Origin: Oribacterium sp. UBA5894
Lineage (GTDB): Bacteria > Bacillota > Clostridia > Lachnospirales > Lachnospiraceae
Direction of reading: 5' to 3'
Length of the DNA stretch: 13,526 nucleotides
Assembly (NCBI GenBank): GCA_002431355.1
Contig: DJEQ01000018.1
Span: 1-13,526, forward strand
Positions within the stretch are counted from its first letter, which is position 1. Each line of letters begins with the position of its first letter. This document shows, piece after piece, positions 1-6,474 of the stretch. The notes beneath the pieces were generated by a model that worked only from the letters and a program-made list of their open reading frames with translations, searched no databases and was not told the DNA's origin. The position numbers and the translations under genes are program-made.

Positions 1-1731
1 ACGCCACTCGAAATCTGGAATGAGAGCGATGGCGTGCGGATCGAGGATCCGAAGGCGTTTCTCAAGACGCTGCTCGGCGGCATCTCCGAAACTGCCTTCG
101 AGAATACCGTCTCCATCGGGCAGCTTCGCAGTGCGACGAGCCGCAGCATGGTGCGGGAGCTTAAGGACTATATCACGAACCTCAGCACGACGGGTGACCG
201 CTCACTCGATGCGGCCGGTGCCCTTCGGCTTCTGAAGGAGCAGCGAAGTGCACTGGAGGCGAAGCGGGTGCCGGAGGCCGCGAAATCCTATGTGCAGCTG
301 ATCGGGGAGATCCGAAACCTGGAGCGGGAGATTTCGCAGCCGGAGTACGAGAATCAGCTTCGGAAGTACCAGGAGCTTCGCTCCGAGGTGCGCACGGAGC
401 AGGTGGATCGCCAGACCCGGCGCGAGGAGCTGCTTCAGAAGACGGCAGCGCAGGAGGCGGTTCTTTCGCAGGCTGGCTTCCAGACGGCCGAAGACATGGA
501 AGAGACGACGGCGCACGCCGATCAGCTGTATCAGCTCTGCCAGATCGGGGCGGAGCCACGGCAGCGCCTGCTGCGCATCGGACTGCCGATCCTGGCCGGT
601 CTGCTGGCACTGCTGTTTGTCGTCGCTTCGGTGCTGCTGACAGCCATTGCATCGCCGGTGTTTGCGGCGCGCTTTAACCTGGCACCGGAGAAGGTACCGG
701 GGCTCGTACCGCTCGTCACGGGACTCCGCGTGCGGCCATCGATCCTTGCGGCCGGGTGCATTGGCCTCACCCTGCTTTCGGTGCTGCTGCTCCTGTGGCG
801 TCTCTATGCGAATGCGGCCCGGACGCGTTTTCTCCGGGAGACGGCGTCGGAGCTCGAGGCCCTGCTCACGAAGCAGATCGGGAGCTCCGAGCTGACCGCG
901 GACGCCATGCAGAGCTTCCACACGCATATGGAGGAGCTCGCGCGTGCCTGTGCGGAGCTGGAGGAGCATCGTGCCGCTCTGCAGGAGGTGACCGCGGAGC
1001 TTCAGACCCTCAACAATGATGAGCGTCGCTACGATGTCGAGCTGCAGAAGCAGAATGAAAAGCAGACGGAGCTGGAGGGGAAGCTGCAGCATCTCAGCAA
1101 TGTGAAGAACCGTGCGGAGATGATGAAGCGGACGCTCGATGAGAACGATGCCATCACCGTCGAGATCGATGCGATCAATCTCGCGATGGAGACGATGAAT
1201 GAGCTTCAGAGCTCGATCCAGTCAAGCTTCGGGCACTACCTGAATAAGGAGGCCGGAAAGCTGATTGCGGGCATTACCGGCGGCGTCTATGACTCGATGT
1301 GGATCGACCAGAACCTGGACGTGTTCATGAATACCCCGGGGAAGATCGTCCCGATCGAGGACGTCTCGAGTGGCACGATGGACCAGATTTATCTGGCGCT
1401 TCGTCTCGCGGCGGCACGCCTGATTCAGGGCGGTGAGACAGGAACGACCGGCGCATCGGCGGTGACCGGGGCGGACACGCGGACAAGTGGTGCACCGACG
1501 GTGACTGGGGCGGATGCTGGTACCGAAGGCGGGAAAGCACAGCTGGCGGAGGCGCGGCTTCCGCTCATCTTTGACGATTCCTTCGCGATGTACGATGAGG
1601 AACGCCTGACCGCGGCCCTTCAGTACATCATGGAAATTCATCCGGGACAGATCCTTCTCTTTACCTGCCATACCCGCGAGCAGCGGATTCTCGATCAGGT
1701 AAAGGCGAGGTACCAGCGGATCGAGATGTAA
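1..1731 (+). CDS. Rad50/SMC-like (YhaN-type) ATPase with internal TM hairpin, 5'-truncated by window
   Basis: The reading frame is open from base 1, so the gene begins outside the window; the GTG at 34 is probably only an internal valine. Seen: a long Glu/Gln/Arg-rich coiled coil (about 220-540), two hydrophobic segments (about 568-669 and 736-810), and a second coiled coil (about 830-1170). An ABC/SMC C-terminal half follows, with a signature-like VSSGTMDQIYLALRLA (about 1360-1410), a Walker B stretch LPLIFDDSFAMYDEERL (1558-1608) and a switch-like LLFTCHTREQR. The Walker A motif must lie upstream. Known: YhaN/Rad50-like ATPases usually pair with an SbcD/YhaO-type nuclease in DNA processing, so a partner upstream is expected but not visible. 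The TM hairpin suggests membrane anchoring. A Gly/Thr/Ala-rich insert with a 13-residue repeat (1444-1521) separates the signature from Walker B. The family call is fairly secure; the role is inferred. Confidence 0.85.
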   Translation, partial: TPLEIWNESDGVRIEDPKAFLKTLLGGISETAFENTVSIGQLRSATSRSMVRELKDYITNLSTTGDRSLDAAGALRLLKEQRSALEAKRVPEAAKSYVQLIGEIRNLEREISQPEYENQLRKYQELRSEVRTEQVDRQTRREELLQKTAAQEAVLSQAGFQTAEDMEETTAHADQLYQLCQIGAEPRQRLLRIGLPILAGLLALLFVVASVLLTAIASPVFAARFNLAPEKVPGLVPLVTGLRVRPSILAAGCIGLTLLSVLLLLWRLYANAARTRFLRETASELEALLTKQIGSSELTADAMQSFHTHMEELARACAELEEHRAALQEVTAELQTLNNDERRYDVELQKQNEKQTELEGKLQHLSNVKNRAEMMKRTLDENDAITVEIDAINLAMETMNELQSSIQSSFGHYLNKEAGKLIAGITGGVYDSMWIDQNLDVFMNTPGKIVPIEDVSSGTMDQIYLALRLAAARLIQGGETGTTGASAVTGADTRTSGAPTVTGADAGTEGGKAQLAEARLPLIFDDSFAMYDEERLTAALQYIMEIHPGQILLFTCHTREQRILDQVKARYQRIEM

Positions 1732-1799
1732 ATGGAAGAGGAAAGAGAAGCAGCTGCACCTGTGAACGAATCGAAAAGCAAATAGAAAAAACAGAAAAG

Positions 1800-1847
1800 C
1801 CTGGGCACATCAACTGAATCATGCGTTGATGGTGCCCAGGTTTTTTT
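1800..1847 (+). terminator. Rho-independent terminator of the YhaN-like gene
   Basis: The arms CCTGGGCACATCAAC (1800-1814) and GTTGATGGTGCCCAGG (1825-1840) pair over 15 bp with one bulged G around a 10-base loop. Seven T follow (1841-1847). It lies 68 bases after the stop at 1731 and ends the + strand transcript. Confidence 0.93.
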
Positions 1848-1943
1848 AATTATGTGAGCAACGCGCTCGCGGCGTGCCTGCAGTGCTGAGCTGAAAACAT
1901 GAGCCTACGATGCCTGCACCCTGATACGTTCGCACGCCCAGAG

Positions 1944-2210
1944 CTACTCTTCAATTACCTCGATACGTAGGTAATCGAAGGGAATCGCTTCCATGAAGCA
2001 GTCCTGACGGAAGACCGTGATGGACTTCCGCTGAAATTCGCGGATGTTCGGCGTGAGCCAGATCGGCACGGCGAGATCGAGGTACTCGCAGATCTCCTTG
2101 AGCGCCGTCAGCACCCGGTCGGTTCGGGACAGGCTGTAGTCCTCCTGTCGGGAAACGCAGTCCCGTACGATCCGTCCATCCTTATAAATTGTGCCACTCA
2201 TACGAAACAT
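1944..2210 (-). CDS. Conserved-looking small protein of unknown function (88 aa)
   Basis: I do not recognise a named family. The protein is soluble, with no signal peptide or TM segment. It starts MFRMSGTIYKDGRIVRD, has a mixed charged/hydrophobic middle (ALKEICEYLDLAVPIWL) and ends in an acidic, beta-like tail. Reality is supported by an AGAGGAG ribosome binding site on the - strand (complement of 2217-2223) six bases before the ATG at 2208-2210. Codon use and amino-acid composition also look protein-like, and no better ORF overlaps it. A second ATG three codons in (MSGTIYK) is possible but sits too far from the Shine-Dalgarno. It stands alone, convergent with the ATPase gene and divergent from the coiled-coil gene. 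No clear terminator is visible between 1848 and 1943. Function unknown. Confidence 0.75.
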   Translation of the reverse strand: MFRMSGTIYKDGRIVRDCVSRQEDYSLSRTDRVLTALKEICEYLDLAVPIWLTPNIREFQRKSITVFRQDCFMEAIPFDYLRIEVIEE

Positions 2211-2313
2211 AGGCTTCTCCTCTTATCTGATATCCATACGTCATCCGCACGATTTTCGAATGCTGTAAAATAGCTACCGATGAAGGCATGGACATATATC
2301 GTTCCACTGAAAA

Positions 2314-2328
2314 ATGCTATAATAGCAT
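2314..2328 (+). promoter_or_regulatory. Palindromic extended -10 promoter, candidate operator
   Basis: ATGCTAT-A-ATAGCAT is a perfect palindrome with a single central base. On the + strand it holds TGCTATAAT (2315-2323), an extended -10 element. On the - strand it reads TGCTATTAT, so it could fire toward either flanking gene. I see no good -35 at 16-18 bp on either side. If used for the + gene, the leader would be about 210 bases. Confidence 0.5.
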
Positions 2329-2527
2329 GAAAGGCGGTCAAAAAAACCGTACAGGCGAGGCTGACGTATACGTGAAGGATTTGACGTTTTTGGCTTCCCA
2401 TCAAAAAGCTGTACAGGTATGGCCGACGTTCATGATTTATTCAAATATGGAGACTATAGTTGAAAGCAGGAAAAAAGTAAAGAGCGAGCGGCGATTGTCG
2501 TAGCCGCCGGTAAAATCCATTGCTTCC

Positions 2528-2533
2528 AGGAGG
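2528..2533 (+). promoter_or_regulatory. Ribosome binding site fixing the start at 2544
   Basis: AGGAGG lies 10 bases before the ATG at 2544. The same frame is open back to a TTG at 2520, but that codon precedes the Shine-Dalgarno, so 2544 is the better start. Confidence 0.8.
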
Positions 2534-2543
2534 ACGAAAGACC

Positions 2544-3635
2544 ATGGGACTTGAGATCGAGCATCCACAGCAGTTTTTAGAAGAGGCGAAGCAGGCCGTC
2601 GCGGCGTATCAGGTCGTGAGCGGGCAGCTGAAGGCGCAGCGGGAGGAGGAACGACAGGCCGCCACGACACTCGAGAAGCTGCGGAAGGAAACGCAGGAGA
2701 GGATTCAGAAAACCGTAAAGGCACGGGGCGAGGAGATCACCGCCACCTATGACAAGCAGCTTTCGCAGGTCGATGGACGCCTCAAAAAGGCGCAGGATGA
2801 GCGGGAGCGCGCCCGAAAGGAGGGCGTGAAGGGACGCATTCGAAAGGAAACGGAGCCGCTCGTGACCGAAAACCGGGAGCTTCGGCGGCAGCTCGCCGCG
2901 ATCCTGAAAAAGGATCACGCCCCGGCCTTCTGCAAAACCGGCGTGTTTTATACCCTTTTCCGTCCATCGGGCTTCGGGGAAATTTTTGCCTGCCTTCTGA
3001 CCTTCGTGCTCATTTTTGCAGCGCTTCCCTTCGGAATCTACTACCTGATTTCGCAGCATCAGATCTGGCAGCTCGTCCTGATCTACGTGATCGACATTCT
3101 CGTTGTCGGTGGGCTCTATGTGGCGGTGATGAATGCCACCATCGGGAAGCATGCTGCGGTGATCCGAGATGGACGGAAGATCAAAAATCAGATACGCCGT
3201 AACAAAAAGAAGCTGAAGGCCATGACCCGGGCGATTCGTTCGGATGCCAATGAATCAGGCTACAATCTCGAGTCCTTCGATGATGAGATCACGAAGGCAC
3301 AGCAGGAGCGGAACGACGTCATTAGCCGAAAGCAGGGCGCGCAGAATACCTTCGAGACGGTGACGAAGAACATCCTCACAGATGAAATCGAAACCGCGGC
3401 CCGCCCGCAGCTCGAGGAGCTGCAGCAGCGCCTGAAGGCCGCGACGGAGCGTCGGCAGCAGCTCGAAAGCGAGGAAAAGGAGCAGGCACTTGCGCTCTCG
3501 CAGCGCTATGAGCAGTATCTCGGTAAGGGCCACATGAACGCTTCGGACATCGACCGCATCGCAGAGATGCTGGAAGAGGGCAGCGCGGCCTCCATCATTG
3601 ACGCCGTCGCAAAGCTCGAGCATCCGGCACAGTGA
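2544..3635 (+). CDS. Coiled-coil membrane protein, two-TM hairpin, function unknown (363 aa)
   Basis: No named family is recognised. Residues about 10-125 are a highly charged Glu/Lys/Arg/Gln-rich coiled coil. Residues about 145-170 and 174-196 are two TM segments separated by a very short polar turn (SQHQIW). Residues about 205-327 form a second, strongly charged coiled coil, followed by a short tail (DIDRIAEMLEEGSAASIIDAV). There is no signal peptide. The short turn implies a hairpin with both coiled coils on the same side, probably the cytoplasm. The topology mirrors that of the YhaN-like ATPase at 1-1731, but no ATPase motifs are present here. It is a single-gene transcript ending at the terminator at 3831-3872. 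A structural or scaffolding role is plausible but unproven. Start chosen by the AGGAGG at 2528-2533. Confidence 0.85.
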   Translation: MGLEIEHPQQFLEEAKQAVAAYQVVSGQLKAQREEERQAATTLEKLRKETQERIQKTVKARGEEITATYDKQLSQVDGRLKKAQDERERARKEGVKGRIRKETEPLVTENRELRRQLAAILKKDHAPAFCKTGVFYTLFRPSGFGEIFACLLTFVLIFAALPFGIYYLISQHQIWQLVLIYVIDILVVGGLYVAVMNATIGKHAAVIRDGRKIKNQIRRNKKKLKAMTRAIRSDANESGYNLESFDDEITKAQQERNDVISRKQGAQNTFETVTKNILTDEIETAARPQLEELQQRLKAATERRQQLESEEKEQALALSQRYEQYLGKGHMNASDIDRIAEMLEEGSAASIIDAVAKLEHPAQ

Positions 3636-3642
3636 TTTCCGT

Positions 3643-3813
3643 ACTATAGGCACTGTAAGCGCTTTAAAATGAAGATGTGCCTGTAAAAATGAGGTGATTT
3701 CCCCAAAACCATAGGCACGCCTGACGCGAAATCTTCAAACGTGCCTAGTAAAAAGGCGCGCCACCATAGGCACAGGCGTCCATTAGGAGCTCGTGAATGC
3801 CTATAGTGGCGCC
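3643..3813. repeat. Cluster of three TAGGCAC inverted repeats (possible MITE-like or 3'-UTR element)
   Basis: Three successive hairpins are visible. In A, 3646-3653 pairs with 3677-3684 (8 bp, one G-U). In B, TAGGCACG 3712-3719 pairs with CGTGCCTA 3740-3747 (8 bp, perfect). In C, 3758-3772 pairs with 3798-3812 (15 positions, one mismatch). The left arms are near-identical direct copies (ACTATAGGCAC 3643, ACCATAGGCAC 3708 and 3763). The outermost ACTATAGGCA (3643-3652) is also a perfect inverted match to TGCCTATAGT (3798-3807), giving a unit of about 165 bp with 10-bp inverted ends. No target-site duplication is evident. It lies in the 3' untranslated region of the coiled-coil gene. Confidence 0.75.
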
Positions 3814-3830
3814 TGCAGAGCACGAAAAAA

Positions 3831-3872
3831 GCCCCGGCCACTGGAAAAATCCAGTGGCCGGGGCTTTTTTTT
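3831..3872. terminator. Bidirectional terminator between the coiled-coil gene and asnS
   Basis: GCCCCGGCCACTGG (3831-3844) and CCAGTGGCCGGGGC (3851-3864) form a perfect 14-bp stem with a 6-base loop. Eight T follow (3865-3872) and six A precede (3825-3830), so it works in both directions. It serves the + gene ending at 3635 and asnS, whose stop is at 3894-3896 on the - strand. Confidence 0.95.
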
Positions 3873-3893
3873 ATGAAATTCGGAATACGACGC

Positions 3894-5285
3894 TTAGATA
3901 TCGCAGTTGCCGACGGTTCTTGGGTATGGAAGCACGTCACGGATGTTCGACATGCCGGTGATGTACATGACCGCACGCTCGAAGCCGAGGCCGAAGCCAC
4001 CATGACGGGTGGTGCCATACTTCCGAAGATCCAGGTAGAACTTGTACTGGTCAAGCTCCATGTTCATTTCCTTCATACGTGCGAGAAGCTTGTCATAGTC
4101 CTCCTCACGCTGAGAGCCGCCCATGATCTCGCCAATGCCTGGAACGAGGCAGTCAACGGCGGCGACGGTCTTGCCATCCGGGTTCTGCTTCATGTAGAAG
4201 GCCTTGATCTCCTTCGGATAATCGGTCACGAAAACCGGACGCTTGTAGAGCTTCTCGGTGAGGTAGCGCTCGTGCTCTGTCTGAAGATCGACACCCCAGG
4301 ACACCTTGTACTCGAACTCATCGTTGTGCTTCATGAGCTCATTGACCGCATCCGTGTAGGTCACACGTGCGAACTCCGAGTTCAGCACATGGTGGAGACG
4401 ATCGAGCAGTCCCTTGTCGACGAACTGGTTCAGGAAGGTCATCTCCTCTGGAGCATTGTCCAGCACATACTGAATCATGTACTTCAGCATATCCTCCTCA
4501 CACTGGATGACATCATCGAGATCTGCATAGGCAAGCTCCGGCTCGATCATCCAGAACTCTGCGGCATGACGCTGTGTGTTCGAATTCTCGGCACGGAAGG
4601 TTGGGCCGAAGGTGTAGATATTGCGGAAGGCCTGCGCGAAGGTCTCGCCATAGAGCTGTCCGGAAACAGTGAGGCTGGTCTTCTTATTGAAGAAATCCTT
4701 GCTGAAATCGATCTTTCCTTCCTCGGTCATCGGAACCTGATCGAGTGGAAGCGTCGTCACCTGGAACATCTCACCGGCACCCTCGGCATCGGAAGCCGTG
4801 ATGATCGGCGTATGCACATACACGAAGCCACGCTCCTGGAAGAACTGATGAATCGCATAGGCAAGCAGCGAACGTACCTTGAAGACGGCCTGGAAGGTGT
4901 TCGTTCTCGGACGGAGATGATCGATGGAACGAAGGTACTCCAGCGTATGACGCTTCTTCTGCAGCGGATAATCCGGAGAAGAGGCACCCTCGAGCTGCAC
5001 CTCGTCGGCCTGCACCTCAAACGGCTGCTTCGCATCCGGTGTTGCCACGAGCTTGCCCTTTACGATGACAGCGGCACCGACACCAAACTTCGCAACCTCC
5101 TGGAAGTTCGCCATGCTGTCATGGTAAACCACCTGAAGCGGTGTGAAGAATGTACCATCGGAAATTGTCAGGAAACCAAACTGCTTCGAATCACGGTTGG
5201 ACTTGACCCAGCCGCCGACCGTCACCTCCTGATCGTAGTAGGCTTCTTTATGCTTAAAAATCTCTCTTAAAGTCGTTACGTTCAT
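3894..5285 (-). CDS. asnS: Asparaginyl-tRNA synthetase
   Basis: Class IIb aminoacyl-tRNA synthetase that charges tRNA-Asn with asparagine in the cytosol. The 463-aa length is normal for bacterial AsnRS. Residues about 19-97 are the anticodon-binding OB fold (VTVGGWVKSNRDSKQFGFL). Motif 1 is around 152-166 (GFVYVHTPIIT). Motif 2 is FGPTFRAENSNTQRHAAEFW (226-245), with the catalytic Arg near 231. Motif 3 is GGFGLGFERAVMYITG (429-444), with Arg437. The segment GEIMGGSQREEDYD, near 385-398, is typical of AsnRS rather than AspRS. The ATG at 5283-5285 follows an AGGGGT Shine-Dalgarno (complement of 5291-5296). It is a single-gene unit with its own promoter and a shared terminator. The leader is only about 47 bases, too short for a T-box, so tRNA-sensing control by that route is not expected. 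A 465-aa ORF on the other strand is a codon-bias shadow. Confidence 0.97.
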   Translation of the reverse strand: MNVTTLREIFKHKEAYYDQEVTVGGWVKSNRDSKQFGFLTISDGTFFTPLQVVYHDSMANFQEVAKFGVGAAVIVKGKLVATPDAKQPFEVQADEVQLEGASSPDYPLQKKRHTLEYLRSIDHLRPRTNTFQAVFKVRSLLAYAIHQFFQERGFVYVHTPIITASDAEGAGEMFQVTTLPLDQVPMTEEGKIDFSKDFFNKKTSLTVSGQLYGETFAQAFRNIYTFGPTFRAENSNTQRHAAEFWMIEPELAYADLDDVIQCEEDMLKYMIQYVLDNAPEEMTFLNQFVDKGLLDRLHHVLNSEFARVTYTDAVNELMKHNDEFEYKVSWGVDLQTEHERYLTEKLYKRPVFVTDYPKEIKAFYMKQNPDGKTVAAVDCLVPGIGEIMGGSQREEDYDKLLARMKEMNMELDQYKFYLDLRKYGTTRHGGFGLGFERAVMYITGMSNIRDVLPYPRTVGNCDI

Positions 5286-5338
5286 AATGTACCCCTGTTT
5301 CTCTCAGAATACCGCGGAAATACGCGATGATTGAACTG

Positions 5339-5367
5339 ATTATAGCGTAAGGCTTCCCTGTTTTCAA
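5339..5367 (-). promoter_or_regulatory. Sigma-A promoter of asnS
   Basis: On the - strand there is a TTGAAA -35 (complement of 5362-5367), a 17-bp spacer and a perfect TATAAT -10 (complement of 5339-5344). Transcription should start near 5332, leaving a leader of about 47 bases before the ATG. Confidence 0.85.
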
Positions 5368-5420
5368 TGTTTCCGACATGAGGTGGGAAGAGTTTTCATG
5401 TCACTTTTATCAATATTACA

Positions 5421-5433
5421 CACGTTTTACGTG
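5421..5433. promoter_or_regulatory. 13-bp palindrome upstream of the importer operon, candidate operator
   Basis: CACGT-TTT-ACGTG has perfect 5-bp arms around three T and sits 63 bases before the ABC ATPase start. An 8-bp palindrome TGCATGCA follows at 5438-5445. I see no good -35/-10 pair for the operon. The T-rich stretch TTTAAATATAAGG (about 5462-5473) may contain a weak -10. No terminator or riboswitch is apparent between 5368 and 5496. Confidence 0.35.
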
Positions 5434-5496
5434 GAACTGCATGCAACTTTACACTTCTATCTTTAAATATAAGGCATCTGAGAAATGAGGAAGACC

Positions 5497-6474
5497 ATGG
5501 AAATACGTCTCATAAACATTACAAAGAGCTTTGATCATAAGATGGTGATTCATCCGACGACGCTGACCATTGCAGATGGAAGTTTCACAACGTTGCTTGG
5601 CCCATCCGGATGTGGAAAAACGACCCTGCTTCGAATGATTGCAGGACTCGAAACGCCAGATGATGGTGAAATCTGGCTGGATCAGAACTGTGTGTTTTCA
5701 AAAAAACAGAACATCAACATCCCGCCTGAGAAGCGGATGCTTGGATTCGTTTTTCAGGATTTTGCACTTTGGCCACATATGACGGTGTTTGAAAATGTTG
5801 CGTTCGGTCTGCGTGCCCGCAGGGATACTAAAAATTTAGAGAAGAGGGTACAGGATGCCTTACGGATTGTGCAACTCGAGGGATTCGAAAATCGACATCC
5901 CCACCAGCTGTCAGGTGGGCAGCAGCAGAGAGTGGCATTCGCCCGTGCCATCGTGGTTCATCCGGGTTGCATTCTTTTTGATGAACCATTGTCTGCTCTG
6001 GACGCTCTACTTCGTGAGGAGATGCGGCACGAGCTTACGGAGCTCACAGAGGCTCTTGGCATTACTTCTGTATTTGTTACACACGATCAGAGCGAGGCGA
6101 TGAGTATGAGCGATCGTATTGCTGTGCTCAATGCAGGCTTTGTGGAGCAGTATACAGATCCGGAAACGATTTATCACCATCCAGAGAGTACATTCGTTGC
6201 ACGTTTTGTGGGACGGTCCAACTGGTTGAACGATCAGGAGATGTTTCGGCCAGAGGTGGCCACTCAGACACCAGAAAGAAACGCCCTTCATTATACGCTT
6301 CCTGTAAAAATGGCGCAGTATCTCGGCAGTAATTATGAGGTTACACTCCAGTACCAGGATGTAACGTGGAGCATCTACAGTGACCATAAACAGAGGCCTG
6401 GTGAGCAGATGTCCATTTACATAGATCCAGAACAAATCATTACTTTTCAAAGAAAAGAGGTAGCATCAGCATGA
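5497..6474 (+). CDS. ABC importer ATPase, FbpC/AfuC/PotA-like
   Basis: Cytoplasmic ATPase that powers the importer whose other parts follow. Residues from the ATG at 5497: Walker A GPSGCGKT (35-42), Q-loop Gln87 in VFQDFALWPH, signature LSGGQQQ (138-144), Walker B ILFDEP (159-164), H-loop His196 in VFVTHDQSEAMSMSDR, then a C-terminal TOBE-like domain (about 250-320). At 325 aa it is a normal length for the ferric/spermidine/sugar-phosphate class. The frame also allows an ATG at 5485. I prefer 5497 because GAGGAAG lies just upstream of it, and the protein then starts MEIRLINITKSFD as in relatives. Its stop overlaps the next start as ATGA (6471-6474), so translation is coupled. The substrate cannot be read from the ATPase. 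Confidence 0.93.
   Translation: MEIRLINITKSFDHKMVIHPTTLTIADGSFTTLLGPSGCGKTTLLRMIAGLETPDDGEIWLDQNCVFSKKQNINIPPEKRMLGFVFQDFALWPHMTVFENVAFGLRARRDTKNLEKRVQDALRIVQLEGFENRHPHQLSGGQQQRVAFARAIVVHPGCILFDEPLSALDALLREEMRHELTELTEALGITSVFVTHDQSEAMSMSDRIAVLNAGFVEQYTDPETIYHHPESTFVARFVGRSNWLNDQEMFRPEVATQTPERNALHYTLPVKMAQYLGSNYEVTLQYQDVTWSIYSDHKQRPGEQMSIYIDPEQIITFQRKEVASA

Larger units (their letters stand above)
2211..2543. other. Intergenic region between divergent genes, with degenerate repeats
   Basis: This 333-base stretch has no convincing gene. ORFs of about 70 aa on both strands overlap each other and have no ribosome binding site. It holds a palindromic extended -10 (2314-2328), a 10-bp palindrome ACGTATACGT (2364-2373), a partial duplication around two GTACAGG copies (2349 and 2411) and three GACGT copies (2363, 2383, 2425). 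It probably contains the promoters of both flanking genes. Confidence 0.6.

Noticed and set aside
1732..1785. A 17-codon ORF (MEEEREAAAPVNESKSK) right after the ATPase stop
   Set aside because: It is too short, lacks its own ribosome binding site and lies in an A-rich trailer before the terminator.
2198..2503. Small ORFs on both strands of the 2211-2543 intergenic region
   Set aside because: They overlap each other, lack ribosome binding sites, and cover the repeats and promoter-like elements.
3873..5270. A 465-aa open frame on the + strand opposite asnS
   Set aside because: It is almost exactly antisense to a clear AsnRS gene, has a His/Leu/Glu-rich unnatural composition and no ribosome binding site. 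It is a shadow of codon bias.
5286..5338. T-box riboswitch controlling asnS
   Set aside because: The promoter places the start about 47 bases before the ATG, leaving no room for a T-box stem I and antiterminator.
5485..5496. Upstream ATG as start of the ABC ATPase
   Set aside because: It lacks a Shine-Dalgarno and adds only MRKT; the GAGGAAG next to it fits the ATG at 5497.
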